Shown in pieces: positions 21,280 through 33,239 of a stretch of DNA of 64,000 nt (position 1 is the first letter of the stretch; each line of letters begins with the position of its first letter). Under the pieces are notes generated by a model. It had not been told where the DNA came from. It saw only the letters and a list, made by a program, of their open reading frames with translations, and made no database searches. The DNA comes from Avena insularis. Taxonomy: Eukaryota > Streptophyta > Magnoliopsida > Poales > Poaceae. The DNA lies in assembly GCA_023614405.1 (NCBI GenBank), contig CM042687.1, positions 68,492,992 through 68,556,991 of the forward strand. Direction: 5' to 3'. A program made the translations under genes and the position numbers.

Positions 21280-24200
21280 TGTAACATCCCTAAAATCATG
21301 TTTTCAAAGCTTGCATATCATTCATGCATTCATAATCACTTTAGGATCATTTTCAAATGAAATTTCAAAACAGAAACATTTGTATGTCTATTATTTTATG
21401 TAAGCAAGGCATTAGCCACTACTACTTTCCATTATGAGATTACTTGTTTTAAACCAGAAAGATTTGAACTTAGGATTGCTTGTTATTTCAAACTTGATCA
21501 AGGTTCTCAAACAAAAATGAATTCAAAACCATTCTTTTACCTATTGAAAATATTTCACTAAGGGCATAGTTTTAAACCTTATTTCCAAACCCATTTTGAA
21601 TTTGAATTTAAATAAGTGCTTTATACACCCCAGGATACAAGAAACAATAAATAAAAGTTTGGAGAAAATTCCAATTAAAACAGATTTGATTTGGGAATTT
21701 GAATTCAAACCAGAAAATCAAATCAGAAAAAGAAAAAGAAAAAGAGAAAGGGAGAAAAAAATAAAGCAAACTGACTAAACTAACCCAACCCAGCCCAGTT
21801 AGCCCATTTAGCCCAACAGCTCTCCACCCCGCAGAAAATGTTTCGCACCGTAGAGCTAACCCGCGCCATCGCTGATGACTGGACCCCACCCCGTATCTCT
21901 CTCTCACTGAACGCCAGGCCCTACTCGCCAGTCATTGTCTCCACCCCACGACTCCTTCTTCCCCAAATCACGCCGGCTGTTTCTGGTGATTAACCCCGCA
22001 TCAATTCGAATGAATGCGTCAGTAATTCCCCCTGACCTTGCGTACTTAATCGCCCGTGTCCTCCCCTCCTTTTCCCCAGTCGCCACCCTCTCTCTGCCCC
22101 TAGGCTGCTCGGAATTAGCCCAGAACCACTCACTGCTCCGACGAGCTCCAGCTCAAATTCCGGCCAACCACCGTCGCCCCTTGACTTCCAGACACCACGA
22201 GTGAGTTCCCCATCACCCTCTGCACCTACCAGTATCCCACACTCACCCATGTGCTCCCTCTATTGTCGGCAACCTCAACGACAAGCAAGCACCACCGTCT
22301 GTCTTGACTCCGGTGACAACCTCTGGTAGTTCCTGACCGCCCCTTCTCTCTTTTGGTTGCTCACGTGTTCGCCAGACTTGTGCGCATCTAACGGCACCAT
22401 TCTTTTGGCTAGGCACGACCTGTACCATTGCCAACGACGACGAGCAACCGTAACCGACGACTGAAGGTTCTCCGGCGAGCAATAGAGGTCGAGTCTGTGC
22501 GCCCCTGTCCCTCCCTCGACCACCTTGAGCACCGCGACAACCCCACGAGCTCGGTAAGCCCCTCTGTTTCCCCCCTTGCTTCCTAGAACCACCGGACCAT
22601 CACTGTCCGAGCGCGCCGCCGCTCGCCCTTGACTTAGCGCCACCAGTCTTTGGTCAGGGCGAAGCTGCCCGTTAGATCTAGATCCTACGTCCACGATTAG
22701 ATCTTAGGTGAAGCGGTACGGGAAGATCTGGGTCATGCTTAGATAGTTAGATCCAATGGCCCGCGACCGTGATCCAGCGCGAACCGGTACCATCCAATCA
22801 GGAGCTGCCGCGTGGCCTGTGTTTTGTTTTAAAATCTGAAATTAGATCTATTAGTTGTTCAAACTTGCAAAATTCATAACTTTTGATCCACACGTTCAAA
22901 TTTTGTAAATTTTATATCATTGGAACCGGGAGAAAGAATTCTATCCATTTATGCACTTAGTTTAATAAATTGCGTTTGTAAAATGAGTTGTTTTTGCAGA
23001 GACATTTCTAAGCTTATTTTATATATAAAAATCATATGGAAAATGTTCTAAGGGCCAAATCAATTTTATTTAGTGTATAATTGTTTTGTTTATGATTCAG
23101 TACTGTTTCACTTGTCTTGTTTGATTTAGAAAAATCATCACATGGCATTTGCATGCATTCATATATTTTTGCTTGTATATTTTGATATGTGATTTTGGTG
23201 CTATCATTTTATGTGTAGATTTTGGTGCTAGTAGTGATTGTGGTTGTGAAGATTGTTGCTACTCCCCCAACTACTAAGGCAAGTGGTGCTTCATATTTTT
23301 GTCCCAATATTTTGACTATGCATTAGAAATATTTTGTATAGGGCTTGCATGAGTATTTTTTTTGCTAAGTATCTATATGCTATGCTTGGGAAATCCTAGT
23401 AGTTGTAGAATTGTTAGAATTTGCTCTAAGTTAAGATACTTGCTATTGCCATGCTTAGCCTAGCTAGTAGCAACCAAGGGTGGAATATATATACATGCTA
23501 TGTAAAAATATTGCTAAGTCTTTGACTTATAGTTTTCCTTAATAAAACAACTAAGTGAATGAAACACCTGGGTGGAATGGTAATTGCTTGGTGGTTTTTG
23601 GTTGAGTGGTTATACAAGGCCCATTTCTATGGTTTATCTTGTGTATCTCACTTGTGGATTGCCACCCAGGAACAAAGGGATTTGAGATGCCAAATGTTAA
23701 GAAGCTTCTAGTGCAGCCACATGGCATTATGGGCTCTGCCTGGATCATATAGGTTGCAATAACTTAGCCATTTGGACAGTTGGTGGTAGTGGGATGATAG
23801 GTTGGAACGCGTCCATTTGGTCTAACAGAAGGCTTCTGAAAGGTCCTGTCTTGGTGAAAATCAAGTCTTGTGGGGAATTGCACCACCTCTGCAGATGGAA
23901 GAAACTAAGTACTTAGCCGTGTCCCCGGTAATGGACAACTTGAGCATCAAGACATGGAAGCTATCAAGAATCTCCTCATCCCAATTTTCTAAGTAAAACT
24001 TGTGGTTGAACAAGGGTGAAGGTTCACCAATTTCTATTGGTGGTTCCTTGGACTTAGTGTTTTTCAACTGATAGGTAAAACCTATTTTGAGCAAAGCAAG
24101 CCTAAGCTACACTTAGCCAAATTCATGTAGTAACTAGATGCTAATATTTTACTAAGGTATCACTTGCCAATACTATTCCAATGTATTGACCCACTGTGGC

Positions 24201-24496
24201 TATAACTTGTGATGTTGCAGGTTACTCTGATGATGATTAGGGGTTATGAGTCTACACTCAACATGCTTGCCTGTGGCACATGAAGATGAAGACTTATATT
24301 TTATATTGTTAAGTTAAACTCTTGTACTAGCCTATGGCGATGGAGTTGTAAAAGACTATGTTATCTCTGGAATGACGATGTAATAATGACCTTTGTTTCT
24401 GTGTACTTCATCTTAAACTGTGGATGCTAGCAATTGATCCATGGACTAGCATTGCAATCACAAGGATCTTTACCTTTATAAAGGTTGGATCTTACA
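21280..24496 (+). repeat. 3' LTR of element D (about 3.2 kb)
   Basis: Starts TGTAACATCCC after the polypurine tract and ends GGATCTTACA next to interrupted Copia integrase (element K). From about 22850 to the end it matches the reverse complement of element F's LTR (34240-33240 and beyond), while the first 1.5 kb differs. A purine run lies at 21719-21767. The matching left LTR and left flank are missing, so no duplication can be shown; TCGCT (24497-24501) would be the candidate. Confidence 0.8.
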
Positions 24497-25500
24497 TCGC
24501 TTGACAAATGCTTCACAACCCCAAATCTTAAGAAAAGAAAAACTCGTCTTTTTGCCTGTCCACATCTCATGCGGTGTCTTCTCTACCGACTTTGATGGTA
24601 CTCTGTTTAGTGTGAATGCCGCTGTTTCTAGACAATAAACCCAAAATGATAAAGGTAGATCTGTCCGACTCATCATTGATCGTACCATGTCCAACAAGGT
24701 CCGATTCCACCTTTCCGAAACACCATTCCTTTGTGGCGTTCCTGGCGGAGTAAGTTGGGAACTATTCCACAACTCTTCATATGGTCATCAAACTCATGGC
24801 TCATGTACTCGCCTCCTCGGTCCAACCGAAGCAACTTTATTTTTCTTGTCGAGTTGATTTTGTGCTTCATTATGGAATTCTTTGAACTTTTCAAAGGCTT
24901 CCGACTTATGTTTCATCAAGTAAATATATCCATACCTACTCAAATCATCAGTGAAGGTAATGAAGTACTCAAAACCACCCCTGGTTGTCGTGCTCATTGG
25001 TCCACATACATCACTATGTACTAGTCCCAACAAGTCGGACGCCCTTTCACAACTTTTTGCAAAAGGTGTCTTGGTCATTTTGCCGAGTAGGAAAGATTCG
25101 CATGTCTCGAATGACTCCAAGTCGAATGAAGTTAGGAGTCCATCATCATGGAGCTTCTTCATGCGTTTCCAACTTATATGACCAAGCCGACAGTGCCAAA
25201 AGTAAGTCATATTCAGATCATTTGGTTTCAACCTTGTAACATTTATGTTATAAACCGACTCACCATCAAGATTCAAAATAAATAATCTGTCCTGGAAAGG
25301 TGCAAAGCCGTGAAACATATCATTCAAATACAAAGAACAACCATTATTCTTGATATTCGACTCATAGCCTTGCCTCATCAAACATGAAGCAGAAATAATG
25401 TTTCGACTGAGCACTGGAACATAATAACAATTATTCAGTTCCATAATGAATCTGGAAGGTAAATGAAGTTGCATTATGCCGACTTCCAACGCAGCAACTC
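24497..25500 (-). pseudogene. pol: Element K integrase (Copia), truncated
   Basis: Integrase joins element DNA to the host chromosome. On the minus strand: the end of the protease-integrase linker (LNNCYYVPVLSRNIISASCL), the HHCC finger (WHCRLGH, then the position C-x2-C read as CESFLL with one Cys changed), and the DDE core (LVHSDVCGPMS, FITFTDDLSRYGYIYLM, later PGTPQRNGVSERWNRTLLDM with the catalytic Glu). A frameshift near 24800-24890 separates the halves. The protein stops at IWGCEAFVKR, where element D's LTR begins. Confidence 0.85.
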
Positions 25501-25516
25501 TTGCTTTGTTGCTGAC

Positions 25517-25935
25517 TCAAATATCAACCTCGCCTCTTGCTACGCTCCTAGTTCTTACCAGTCCCTGCAACGAGTTGCATATGTGAATAACTGATCCGGT
25601 ATCATATACCCAAGAACTATTAGGTGCATCAGCAAGATAAATGTCTATAACATTGCAAACAAGTGTACTTGAGTCGAAAGTCATACCTCCACTCTTGGCT
25701 TTGTCGTCCAAGTACTTGCTGCAATTCCGCTTCTAGTGGTCATCCGCCTTGCAATAGAAGCAAGTGGATCTGGCTGAAGGATATGGCTTAGTCCCTGAGG
25801 AAGCGCTTGGGACCGGGTTTTGAGCTTGCTTTCCTCCCAACTTAGCCTTATTCTTAGTCCAAGAACTCTTCTTGAACTTAGCCTTATTCTGCACCATCAA
25901 CACTTGACTGGCGCCCTTCTTGAGATCCGCCTTTG
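25517..25935 (-). pseudogene. pol: Element K zinc knuckle and protease region
   Basis: Minus strand: a lysine-rich segment, a CCHC-like knuckle read as CFYCKADDH..RNC (one codon is TAG near 25733), then the protease start WVYDTGSVIHICNSLQGL, where the motif D-T-G is intact. A TGA near 25516 follows GEVDI. In intact relatives these form the end of Gag and the aspartic protease. Confidence 0.75.
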
Positions 25936-26191
25936 CCTACTTGAGCATCCCATGCAATTCAGTGAGCTTCTTATCCATACCATGCATGTGGTAGTTTGAT
26001 ATGAATTGACCATACACACTAGGAAGAGAGTTCAGAATTATATCCGTAGCGAACTCTTCGCTAATGGGGTAGCCAAGCCTCTCTAGAGACTGCACATAAC
26101 CAACCATTTTGATTAGATGCGGACTCAGTGGATCACCATCCTTAAGCTTGCAACTCAGCAAAGCCTGAGAGACTTGATACCTCTCAGTCTT
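25936..26191 (-). pseudogene. gag: Element K gag, C-terminal part
   Basis: On the minus strand it reads LSPHLIKMVGYVQSLERLGY, EEFATDIILNSLPSVYGQF and NYHMHGMDKKLTELHGMLK, the typical second half of a Copia Gag (UBN2 type). It continues the Gag at 27692-28041 once the solo LTR is removed; GTCTT at 26187-26191 is one copy of that insertion's duplication. Confidence 0.85.
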
Positions 26192-27691
26192 TGATGACCC
26201 ACAAGTATAGGGGGTGTATCGTAGTACTTTCGATAAATAGGAGTGTCGATGCCAACGAGGAGCAGAAGGTGTTGACCAGTGGTATGGAGCAGGATATCTC
26301 TCTAAATACTTAGCAAACGGATTTTTAGGGGTTTTATGATAAAGCATAGAAACAAAGTGCAAGTAATAAAGACAGCAAACAACTACAGCAAGTGTCCCAA
26401 TCCTTTCTTAGCAAAGGACAAGCTGGTGGAAATACTTATAAGGACCAAACGTTCTCGAGGACACATGGGCATTCTATCAAGTGCTTTCGCTTCACATAGA
26501 TGAGTAGTCTTCTTTGGTGTTGTAAGTGTTGTGTGGGTGAACCTGTGCTAATGTACCGACCTTACTTGTACTAATACATACTTGTGATTAGACCCCCTGC
26601 AAGCATCCGCATCTACAGGAAATCAATTAAGATATAAACCTAACCATAGCCTTAAACTCTGAGATCCTACGCTCCCTTGTGCAATGGTGTCCTAACAGCG
26701 ATTCAGGTTTCTGTCACTCTGGCAACCCCACGATTAGTAGCGAAATACACAATGCATTCCCCTAGGCCCATAAATGGTGAAGTATCATGTAGTCGACGTT
26801 CACATGACACCACTAGAAGAATAGCACCACAACTTAAATACTAAACCATTGAATAATATCTCAACACAAATATAGTACTAACAACATGACTTCTCCCATG
26901 TCCTCAAGAACTAAACGAACTACTCACAAGACATCATATGGATCAAGATCAAAGATGATATTGTGATGGATAAAAATCTGAACATAAATAATAATTCAAT
27001 GGTTCCACTCACAAGCATCAACTACAATAGTAATCAACGTCGGGAAAGTTTCCCCTAAGAACTATGCAAGTATTCAACTCAATTGTTACAACGGGATGGA
27101 GTGGTGATGATGGTACTGGTGGAGATGATGGTGTGGATGATGATGATGATCCCGATGAAGTCTAGCTTGATGAAGGTGTTGATGGCGATGATCTCCCCTC
27201 TCTGGGAAGGAATTTCCCTGGCAGAAATCTATCTACCGGAGAGCTCTTTCTCTCTCGGTGTTTTTCGCCCCGCAGAGGCGGCGGAATCTTTCTGTGGACC
27301 CTCCCCGTGTTTAAGGGTTTCGAGGAGAAGATATAGCCAAGAGGGCGGAGCCAGAGGTGGGCCACACCCCTTGTAGGCGCGACATAGGGGTGTCCCGCGC
27401 CTGGGGGGGTGTGGGCCCCTTTGGCCCATCTCCGCCTCCCCTTCTGGCTTCCTTCGTCTTATGGGAAAATATGATTTTCCATACTTTTTCTGGTATTTTT
27501 CTTATCTTCCCGAAATTGCATCGAAACACCTCTTTTTCCATCAGAATCCTGACTCCGACAGTTCATCCTCCAAGAATCATCCAACATGCAAAAACAGATG
27601 AAAATACATAAGTAACACCTCTTAATATGAAATATATCAATGAATAGAGGCAAATTATGATATAGAATGGTGATGCAAATTGGACGTATCA
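26192..27691 (-). repeat. Solo LTR of the element A family (1500 bp)
   Basis: Begins TGATGACCCACAAGTATAGG and ends GACGTATCA on the plus strand, flanked by GTCTT (26187-26191, 27692-27696). It aligns in reverse to the 3' LTR of element A and preserves the family's true LTR start (TGATACGTC on the minus strand) that A has lost. Minus-strand TATA box at 27331-27336. No internal domain, so LTR-LTR recombination is inferred. Confidence 0.95.
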
Positions 27692-28041
27692 GTCTTCGCC
27701 TGATCCTGGAACATACTTTTGAGGCTTTCGATCATATCGTAGGCCTCAACATTCTCGAACTGCTTTTGCAAGTCCGGTTCCATGTGAGCAAGCATAAGAT
27801 AGCTAATATCCATGGACTCATCAATAGCCCGGCGGTAGGCATTGGTGGCAGCAATAGTCGCATTCTCATTCGGCTCATCTGGAAGTGGGTTGTCTAGGAC
27901 ATGGTCCTTCTTTTCTTGTTTGAGAAAAATTCTCAGATTTCGATACCAGTTGTTAAAATTAGTGTCGTTTAGTTTATCTTTCTCAAGAATGGTTCTCAAA
28001 GCAAAACCAGATATCTGAGAGTGACTGCTACTTGGTGTCAT
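27692..28041 (-). pseudogene. gag: Element K gag, N-terminal part
   Basis: Start ATG at 28041; MTPSSSHSQISG, then LEKDKLNDTNFNNWYRNLRI, KKDHVLDNPLPDEP and SYLMLAHMEPDLQKQFENVE. This is the N-terminal half of a Copia Gag. The frame runs to the solo LTR at 27691 and resumes at 26191. The part itself is undamaged. Confidence 0.9.
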
Positions 28042-29282
28042 GATCTACAACAGAAAATATGCAAAACACTTAAGACATGTATTCATAAAAGATCAAGCAT
28101 ATTAAAAACTTTAATATTTTATGCTCCCACTAGAACCAACACCTCTCTGATGGTTGCTTAGTGATTCAGGACCCTAAATAAGCAAGCCGGCTAGTGAGCT
28201 TTAGCATCACCGCTAGCCGTCAAGTGATCTAGGTAGACAACTCCTTGTCAATCGCATCTCATACGACTCCTGTTGGACGGGTGGCATCACATGCCCTGGC
28301 TCCCGTTCGACTTTTCCCCGAGCCCCACAACCGTTGTGATAGACCCATCTAGCTTACTGAGTGTTTCCGCAGTAAGAGTCCGACTTGAACCCACCTAGTC
28401 GGAAAGAATTGGCAGCACCTCAATTTTATGAGCCTACTACCAAAAATGTCCAACTTGTGATGGTGCAAACACTGGCGAGAAAATCAACTAGACCTTATTT
28501 GAGGGATTAGATTTTACTGACTATCTAATAGAGGTAAAATAGAGGCATAACAATAACGTAGAATAAAGCAATTATAATGTGAAATGGTATGGCTCTCTTC
28601 ATAGCGATCTCCATCTTCATAAAGCATGTAATCCGAATCGTGCCAACTCTTGTCACTTGTCGTCTTACTCCATGTCGCCGACATGTACATCGCCTTGCAT
28701 GCCATCCGGGTTCTACGCATAGCTACACTAGCTTATTAAAGTAAATTACATGGAGAATCCGACACGCAGGTCGTTATACAATAAAATGACAGCACCTAGG
28801 CTCCAGCCGGCTGACAAAAACCGTGATTCGCAGATCACGTATGGATTACACACATACATCTCATGCACATGAACCATACCATTCACAACTTCCTGCAAAA
28901 ACAACTTATGCATAGATACGCTATCTACCGGCATTGTGAAACTCGCAACGACATCTAAGGCGCTACGACAGGGCGAAGCCGGCGCTACGACAGGGCGAAG
29001 CCGATTCGATCAAACTCATTGATCTTCGATTACCGCTTCTGGATTTACGTGTCACAGTCTACCCCGATGGCGGAAACCGACCGGTAGGGATATGTCGTTC
29101 CACGACCTTAGCAGCATGATCACGGAAATCAGATCTACCATTCCCCGAGTACAGTTGATCCAATCAACATCGTACAAAACCGATCTATCTCATAGATCGA
29201 CCACCAAAAAGCACATAGATCTCATCTACAGCCAACCGCATATCATATATGCGAGATTTCGAGCCTAAAACCAGAAGCTATC
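28042..29282 (-). other. 5' leader of element K
   Basis: About 1.24 kb between the primer site and the gag start, with no convincing coding sequence, as is usual for long Copia leaders where packaging and dimerisation signals lie. A 22-base direct duplication beginning GGCGCTACGACAGGGCGAAG sits at about 28960-29003. Confidence 0.7.
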
Positions 29283-29294
29283 GCTCTAATACCA
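29283..29294 (-). other. Primer-binding site, initiator tRNA-Met type (element K)
   Basis: The minus strand reads TGGTATTAGAGC one base after the LTR end; the usual site is TGGTATCAGAGC, so there is one mismatch. Confidence 0.8.
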
Positions 29295-29295
29295 C

Positions 29296-30661
29296 TGTTG
29301 GGCCTTGTAGGGATAAAAAAAACTTTTTCCTCTAACATGGTGATCCCAAGATCTAGCTGAGGTAGAAGGCCACGAGGTTTACCACTAGAAGCGTAGTTGA
29401 GGATTACTGATGTAGCACGTCTGTTGAATGCAGTGCAGTCCTTATGATCCGATCGTCCTGGTGCTGATCGTACAACACCTCTGCTGGTATCCACACGTAC
29501 AAGGAGGAGCACCGGCCCGAACTGCTAGGTTCGTTACGACGGCAGGACTGCTGTGGAGCTAGGGTTTCAAACACATGGAATGACCTAACCGATCAACGGT
29601 TAACCCTTCTGGGTTACTGTGCTCCACTATATATAGGGAGTGAACGTGGGCTCCACACGTGGCCCACTAACTAAAAGCCCATATAATATTAGTCACCGTG
29701 ACTCTGACTCACTGACTCAGTCCAAATCCGGCTTGGGTCCAACCCAACCAGATTTCCGGTTCAGATCCAATCCGAACTTGCTCCTGCTCTTAAGTGTGTG
29801 ACCCCGCAGGCTCATGGCTACTTGGACACGATTGAAGTCCGACTCTCAATCGATCAGTCGGTAGCGGCTCCTAGCAGAACATGCCGACTCCCAAGTTCCA
29901 AAGAGTCATGACGACTTGCCTTTCCAATGCGACTTACGTCCGAGTACCTTTTTCCTCACGATATACCTTGTCAGACTATAGGCGAATAATTGTCATCCCT
30001 TAAATAGTCTGACTCTCTTCTCGATCCGAGATAAGTGATTCACTTGACTAATTCTTAGTCGATCGCGTCGGTTAACACTTAACCGAGTCATGCATGGCCA
30101 TGCTTTCCGAATCATTTCATCCGAGAGGGCCAAGAGAATATCTCTCCAAGTTGAGGGGAAAAATCCCATCTTGGTTATTCACATCACGCAGCTTGATTCT
30201 CAGTCGACCCGAACTCTGGCTTTATAACTGCCTAGTTACGGATCAGCGTTTGATAGAACCTAAGTCGGTGATCCTCAACTCAGACTGTGCAACAACCTCA
30301 GGTCTAAGGATTACATTGATTGAGATATACAAATGACAACTTGTTCGTTGTACCTCAATATGGGTCAATCCGACTCGCTAAACTCTTTAGCCGAATCTTT
30401 GTAAGTCAGAATAGCATCTCCATGCCCATGACAAGTGGAAACGAGTCATCAAGCCGACTTTCACATTGGTCTAAGTTGTGTGTCTAGCACAACCTCAATG
30501 ACCAAGGACATTTAGTACAAACAACATGAATGTATAGTTCCACAACCGAATCACGTAATCAATGATATACATCAGATGCTCATACAAGGACAACTTAATA
30601 TCTTTATGAATACAATGGGAAATATCATCATACATGATTGCCTCTAGGACATATTACAACA
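29296..30661 (-). repeat. 5' LTR of element K (1366 bp)
   Basis: Plus-strand ends TGTTGGGCC and ATTACAACA. Next to the primer site on one side and interrupted LINE sequence on the other. Its partner LTR is missing from the window, so age cannot be judged. Confidence 0.9.
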
Positions 30662-31545
30662 AATCCCAGATATGTAAAAGGCATAGCGCCAAGTTGACAG
30701 TGGAAAGTATTGGCCAGATTACTAGCTTCTTGATTGGTCAGATTAATAGGAATCAAAGAGGATTTATGATAATTCACTTTGAGCCTAGTGAAAGTAGCAT
30801 ATGATCTAGCAACTCTTTAAATGTGAGCAGTTGATCCTCCTCAGCTGGAAGCACAATTAAAGTATCATCAACATACTGGATAGTGGGGTATGGTCCATCC
30901 TTGGGAATTGACAACTTCAATATTTGTAATTGATGGGCCAGATTAACCATGCTCTTCAAAAGATCCCCTCCTAGGATGTACAAAAGTGGAGATAGAGGGT
31001 CACCTTGCCTAACTCCTCTTTTGCACATAAAACTCTTCCCAGGAACTCCATTAAGCAGAACATTAGATGATCCAGAATTAAGAATTTCCTTTACCAATTG
31101 TATAAAAGACTTTGGGAAGCCCTTATCAGACATGATTTTAATGATAGCATGATGTTCAATAGTATCAAAATCTTTCTCAAAGTCAATTATTATGACAACT
31201 ATTTTCCTTCTGGTTTTCTGACACTAAAAAAGATACTCAAAAGACCAGGCTAGACAATCCTGAATTGTTCTGGCTTTGATGAAACCATATTGGTTATCAT
31301 GGATACATCTAGTTGTCTCCTTCCGTAATCTATTGGCATAGACTTTTGTTATAAACTTTAAACAAGTATTTGTCAAGGAAATTGGCTTAAAATCATTCAC
31401 TATTTCTAGAGTTTGTTTCTTTGGTACCAAAGTAATGAAGGATCCATTAATACTCTCCAGAGATAAACTCCCCTGATGAAAATCCAGACACAATTTGATA
31501 AAATCCTCCTTGATGATGTGCCAGCACTTTTTAACCATGCTTATG
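30662..31545 (-). pseudogene. LINE (L1-type) reverse transcriptase fragment
   Basis: Non-LTR reverse transcriptase read on the minus strand. Seen: KKCWHIIKEDFIKLCLDFHQ, SINGSFITLVPKKQTLE, NDFKPISLTN, NQYGFIKARTIQDCLAW, then GVRQGDPLSPLLYI and the catalytic YVDDTLIV. The family's usual A/FxDD appears here as YVDD. Frame changes occur near 31133-31224. It starts inside the domain at about 31545 (5'-truncated, as LINE copies often are) and is cut at 30662 by the LTR of element K in QLGAMPFTYLG. No endonuclease or tail is present. Confidence 0.88.
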
Positions 31546-31930
31546 CGGTCTTGGATATATAGTAACAAACTTGACCGTCTCCACACATCCTTTTCTGTCT
31601 GGCTTGTGGCCTTATCTCTCTTCTTGATTTCTTTTCATCGCCTCCCAATCGACCTCCGGAGGATCATAGACATCGCGGCAGATTTCAATGTTGCCCCAAA
31701 CTTCATCAGGGTCACGGTTGTAGAAGCTTGGCTCGACGTACTCTTTGTACCCCGGGCTAAACCTCTCCACCTCCTCATCGCCGTCCTCTATCGACGGGCT
31801 GCTAGAAAGGTCCCTAGGAGCAATGAGCCCCATAGGTTTTCCACGACCTAGGATGGGATAGCGCATAGCTGGATTTGTTCCTAGTGATTTGTTACTAGAG
31901 AGAGGCACAAGGGCAGTATATAAGAGGGGT
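31546..31930 (-). pseudogene. Unknown acidic reading frame with upstream TATA box
   Basis: The minus-strand frame reads PLSSNKSLGTNPAMRYPILG, then SSSPSIEDGDEEVERFSPGY and DEVWGNIEICRDVYDPPEVD, running into LINE sequence at about 31545. No ATG begins it; the frame opens at about 31908 (GTG). TATATA at about 31917-31923 lies just upstream. I do not recognise the protein. It could be an extra ORF of an Athila-like family or the start of a transcribed LTR region, because it lies downstream of the hairpin array at 32037-32470. Confidence 0.35.
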
Positions 31931-32036
31931 CAGAGGTCGGTAAAACTCATGAGAAACACCAAATTCTCGTCCAAGAAAACAATCCAAACCGACCAGAAAA
32001 AGAAATCGCAGATTTGGAAGAGTCCTGCACCATAAC

Positions 32037-32470
32037 GACCAACTATACGGTCGCGGCCCGTATAGTTCTGGCCGTATAGTTGGTTTCGGGCAGATAATTC
32101 CAAATATCTCGAGTCCAGGTCGGTTAGATGACCGACTAGGAACCGACAAAGCGTTTTTTGTAATAAAAACTAAAACAGGTCGAGCGTACTGAAGCTTTTA
32201 CGACCAACTATACGGCAGGAGAATTTTCTCCAGCCGTATAGTTGCGACCGTATAGATACCGCACCTCGAAAATTCTTTTATAAAGGGATACATAACGTTT
32301 AACGACCAACTATATGGCAGGAGAATTTTCTCTGGCTGTATAGTTGCGCCCATATAGTTATAGCACCCGAATTTTATTTTGCAAGGGGGATAAAAAAGGT
32401 TTAACGACCAACTATATGGCGGGAGAATTTTCTCCGGATGTATAGTTGCGGCCGTATAGTTATAGAAACC
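32037..32470. repeat. Array of AACTATACGGC hairpin units, about 100 bp period
   Basis: Three units begin CGACCAACTAT at about 32201, 32304 and 32404. A shorter related palindrome lies at 32037-32083. In the best unit the arms CAACTATACGGC and GCCGTATAGTTG (32205-32244) enclose a second palindrome, GGAGAA-TT-TTCTCC, giving a 40-base near-perfect inverted repeat with one A/A mismatch per arm. The later units have mutated arms (ACTATATGGC; GGCTGTATAGTTG). Each is followed by a further half-site of type GCGACCGTATAG. Confidence 0.85.
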
Positions 32471-32584
32471 GCTAAAAAACTTTAGAAAAACAAGAGGAAT
32501 TCAAAGTAAAAAATTTAATAGTAGAAATTGTGAAAACAAAGCACTTATTAAAGTTAGAAAACTTACCTTCCACTTACCGATCAT

Positions 32585-33239
32585 TTAGTCGGGAGTGACA
32601 AGCTCCTCCAACAACAAGGACTTCTTCTTCTTGGGAGGATTTGTCCTTAGTTCATATAGTAATTTTTGAAAACAAAAATCACCGAGACTAAAACTCCTCT
32701 CAATAAGATTGATGTCTTGCTGGGTAAATATAGATGATGCATCTACTACCTTTGCTTCTTGTCTCTGCATAATCTGCAACTCAAATTCTTGAAGTAAAAG
32801 GATCCAATGGATCAGTATTGGCTTATGAAACTTCCTCTTGAGGAGTTCTTTTAGACCATCACGATCCATATGAACTCTTACTTTTGCATCAAAAATATAA
32901 GAACGAAACTTATCACAAGATAAAAAATACAGCAAAGAGTTCTCGTTCTTCCTTAGGATAATTCTTTTGAGCACTATTGAGAGTTATACTAGCATGATGT
33001 ATAATATTAAATCTCCGACCTATGTGTTGTCCCAGAGTTACTCCTACAACATCATCACTATCTTCACATATTAAATCAAAAGTCATATCCCATATAGGTG
33101 GTTTAATGATGGGGCACGAGATAAAACATATTTAAGTTTATCAAGGGCAATAAGGCACTTATCATCAAAATTGAATCTTAATCCCTTTTGCAACAGATTA
33201 ATCAAAGGTTTAGAAATTCTAGAAAAATTCCTGATGAAC
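32585..33239 (-). pseudogene. pol: Element E RT thumb and RNase H, 3' portion
   Basis: The minus strand continues element E's RT after insertion F: FIRNFSRISKPLINLLQKGL, then RNase H pieces LFILSCDKF-type sequence, SYIFDAKVRVHMDRDGLKEL, KPILIHWILLLQEFELQI and QRQEAKVVDASSIFTQQDIN. The frame then ends in a lysine run (PPKKKKSLLLEELVTPD) with a stop at 32585 and no integrase. Several frameshifts and stops lie between 32975 and 33083. Confidence 0.75.

Larger units (their letters stand above)
24497..30661 (-). mobile_element. Element K: Copia retrotransposon, Angela/BARE-like, 3' half lost
   Basis: Minus-strand Ty1/Copia element with order 5' LTR (29296-30661), primer site, leader, gag, zinc knuckle, protease, integrase. 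Integrase is broken off at 24497 by the LTR of element D, and RT, RNase H and the 3' LTR are gone. Integrase following protease directly (before RT) is the Copia order. The LTR start TGTTGTAATATGTCCTAGAG (minus strand) and the integrase sequence resemble the Angela/BARE lineage. Its gag is split by a solo LTR. The right end sits in a LINE. Confidence 0.88.

Noticed and set aside
27083..27376. Met/Val/Asp-rich frame that could look like a small protein
   Set aside because: It is the translation of the GATGATGG-rich stretch in the solo LTR; the other strand is CAT-rich in element A's LTR.
28960..29003. Tandem 22-base repeat in the Copia leader as a regulatory array
   Set aside because: Only two copies; more likely a local slippage duplication.
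24497..30661. Element K as a complete Copia element
   Set aside because: RT, RNase H and one LTR are missing; integrase runs straight into the LTR of element D.
31546..32580. The hairpin array and acidic frame as the lost 3' LTR of element E
   Set aside because: Apart from the hairpin motif the sequence does not match E's LTR at 45792-47171.
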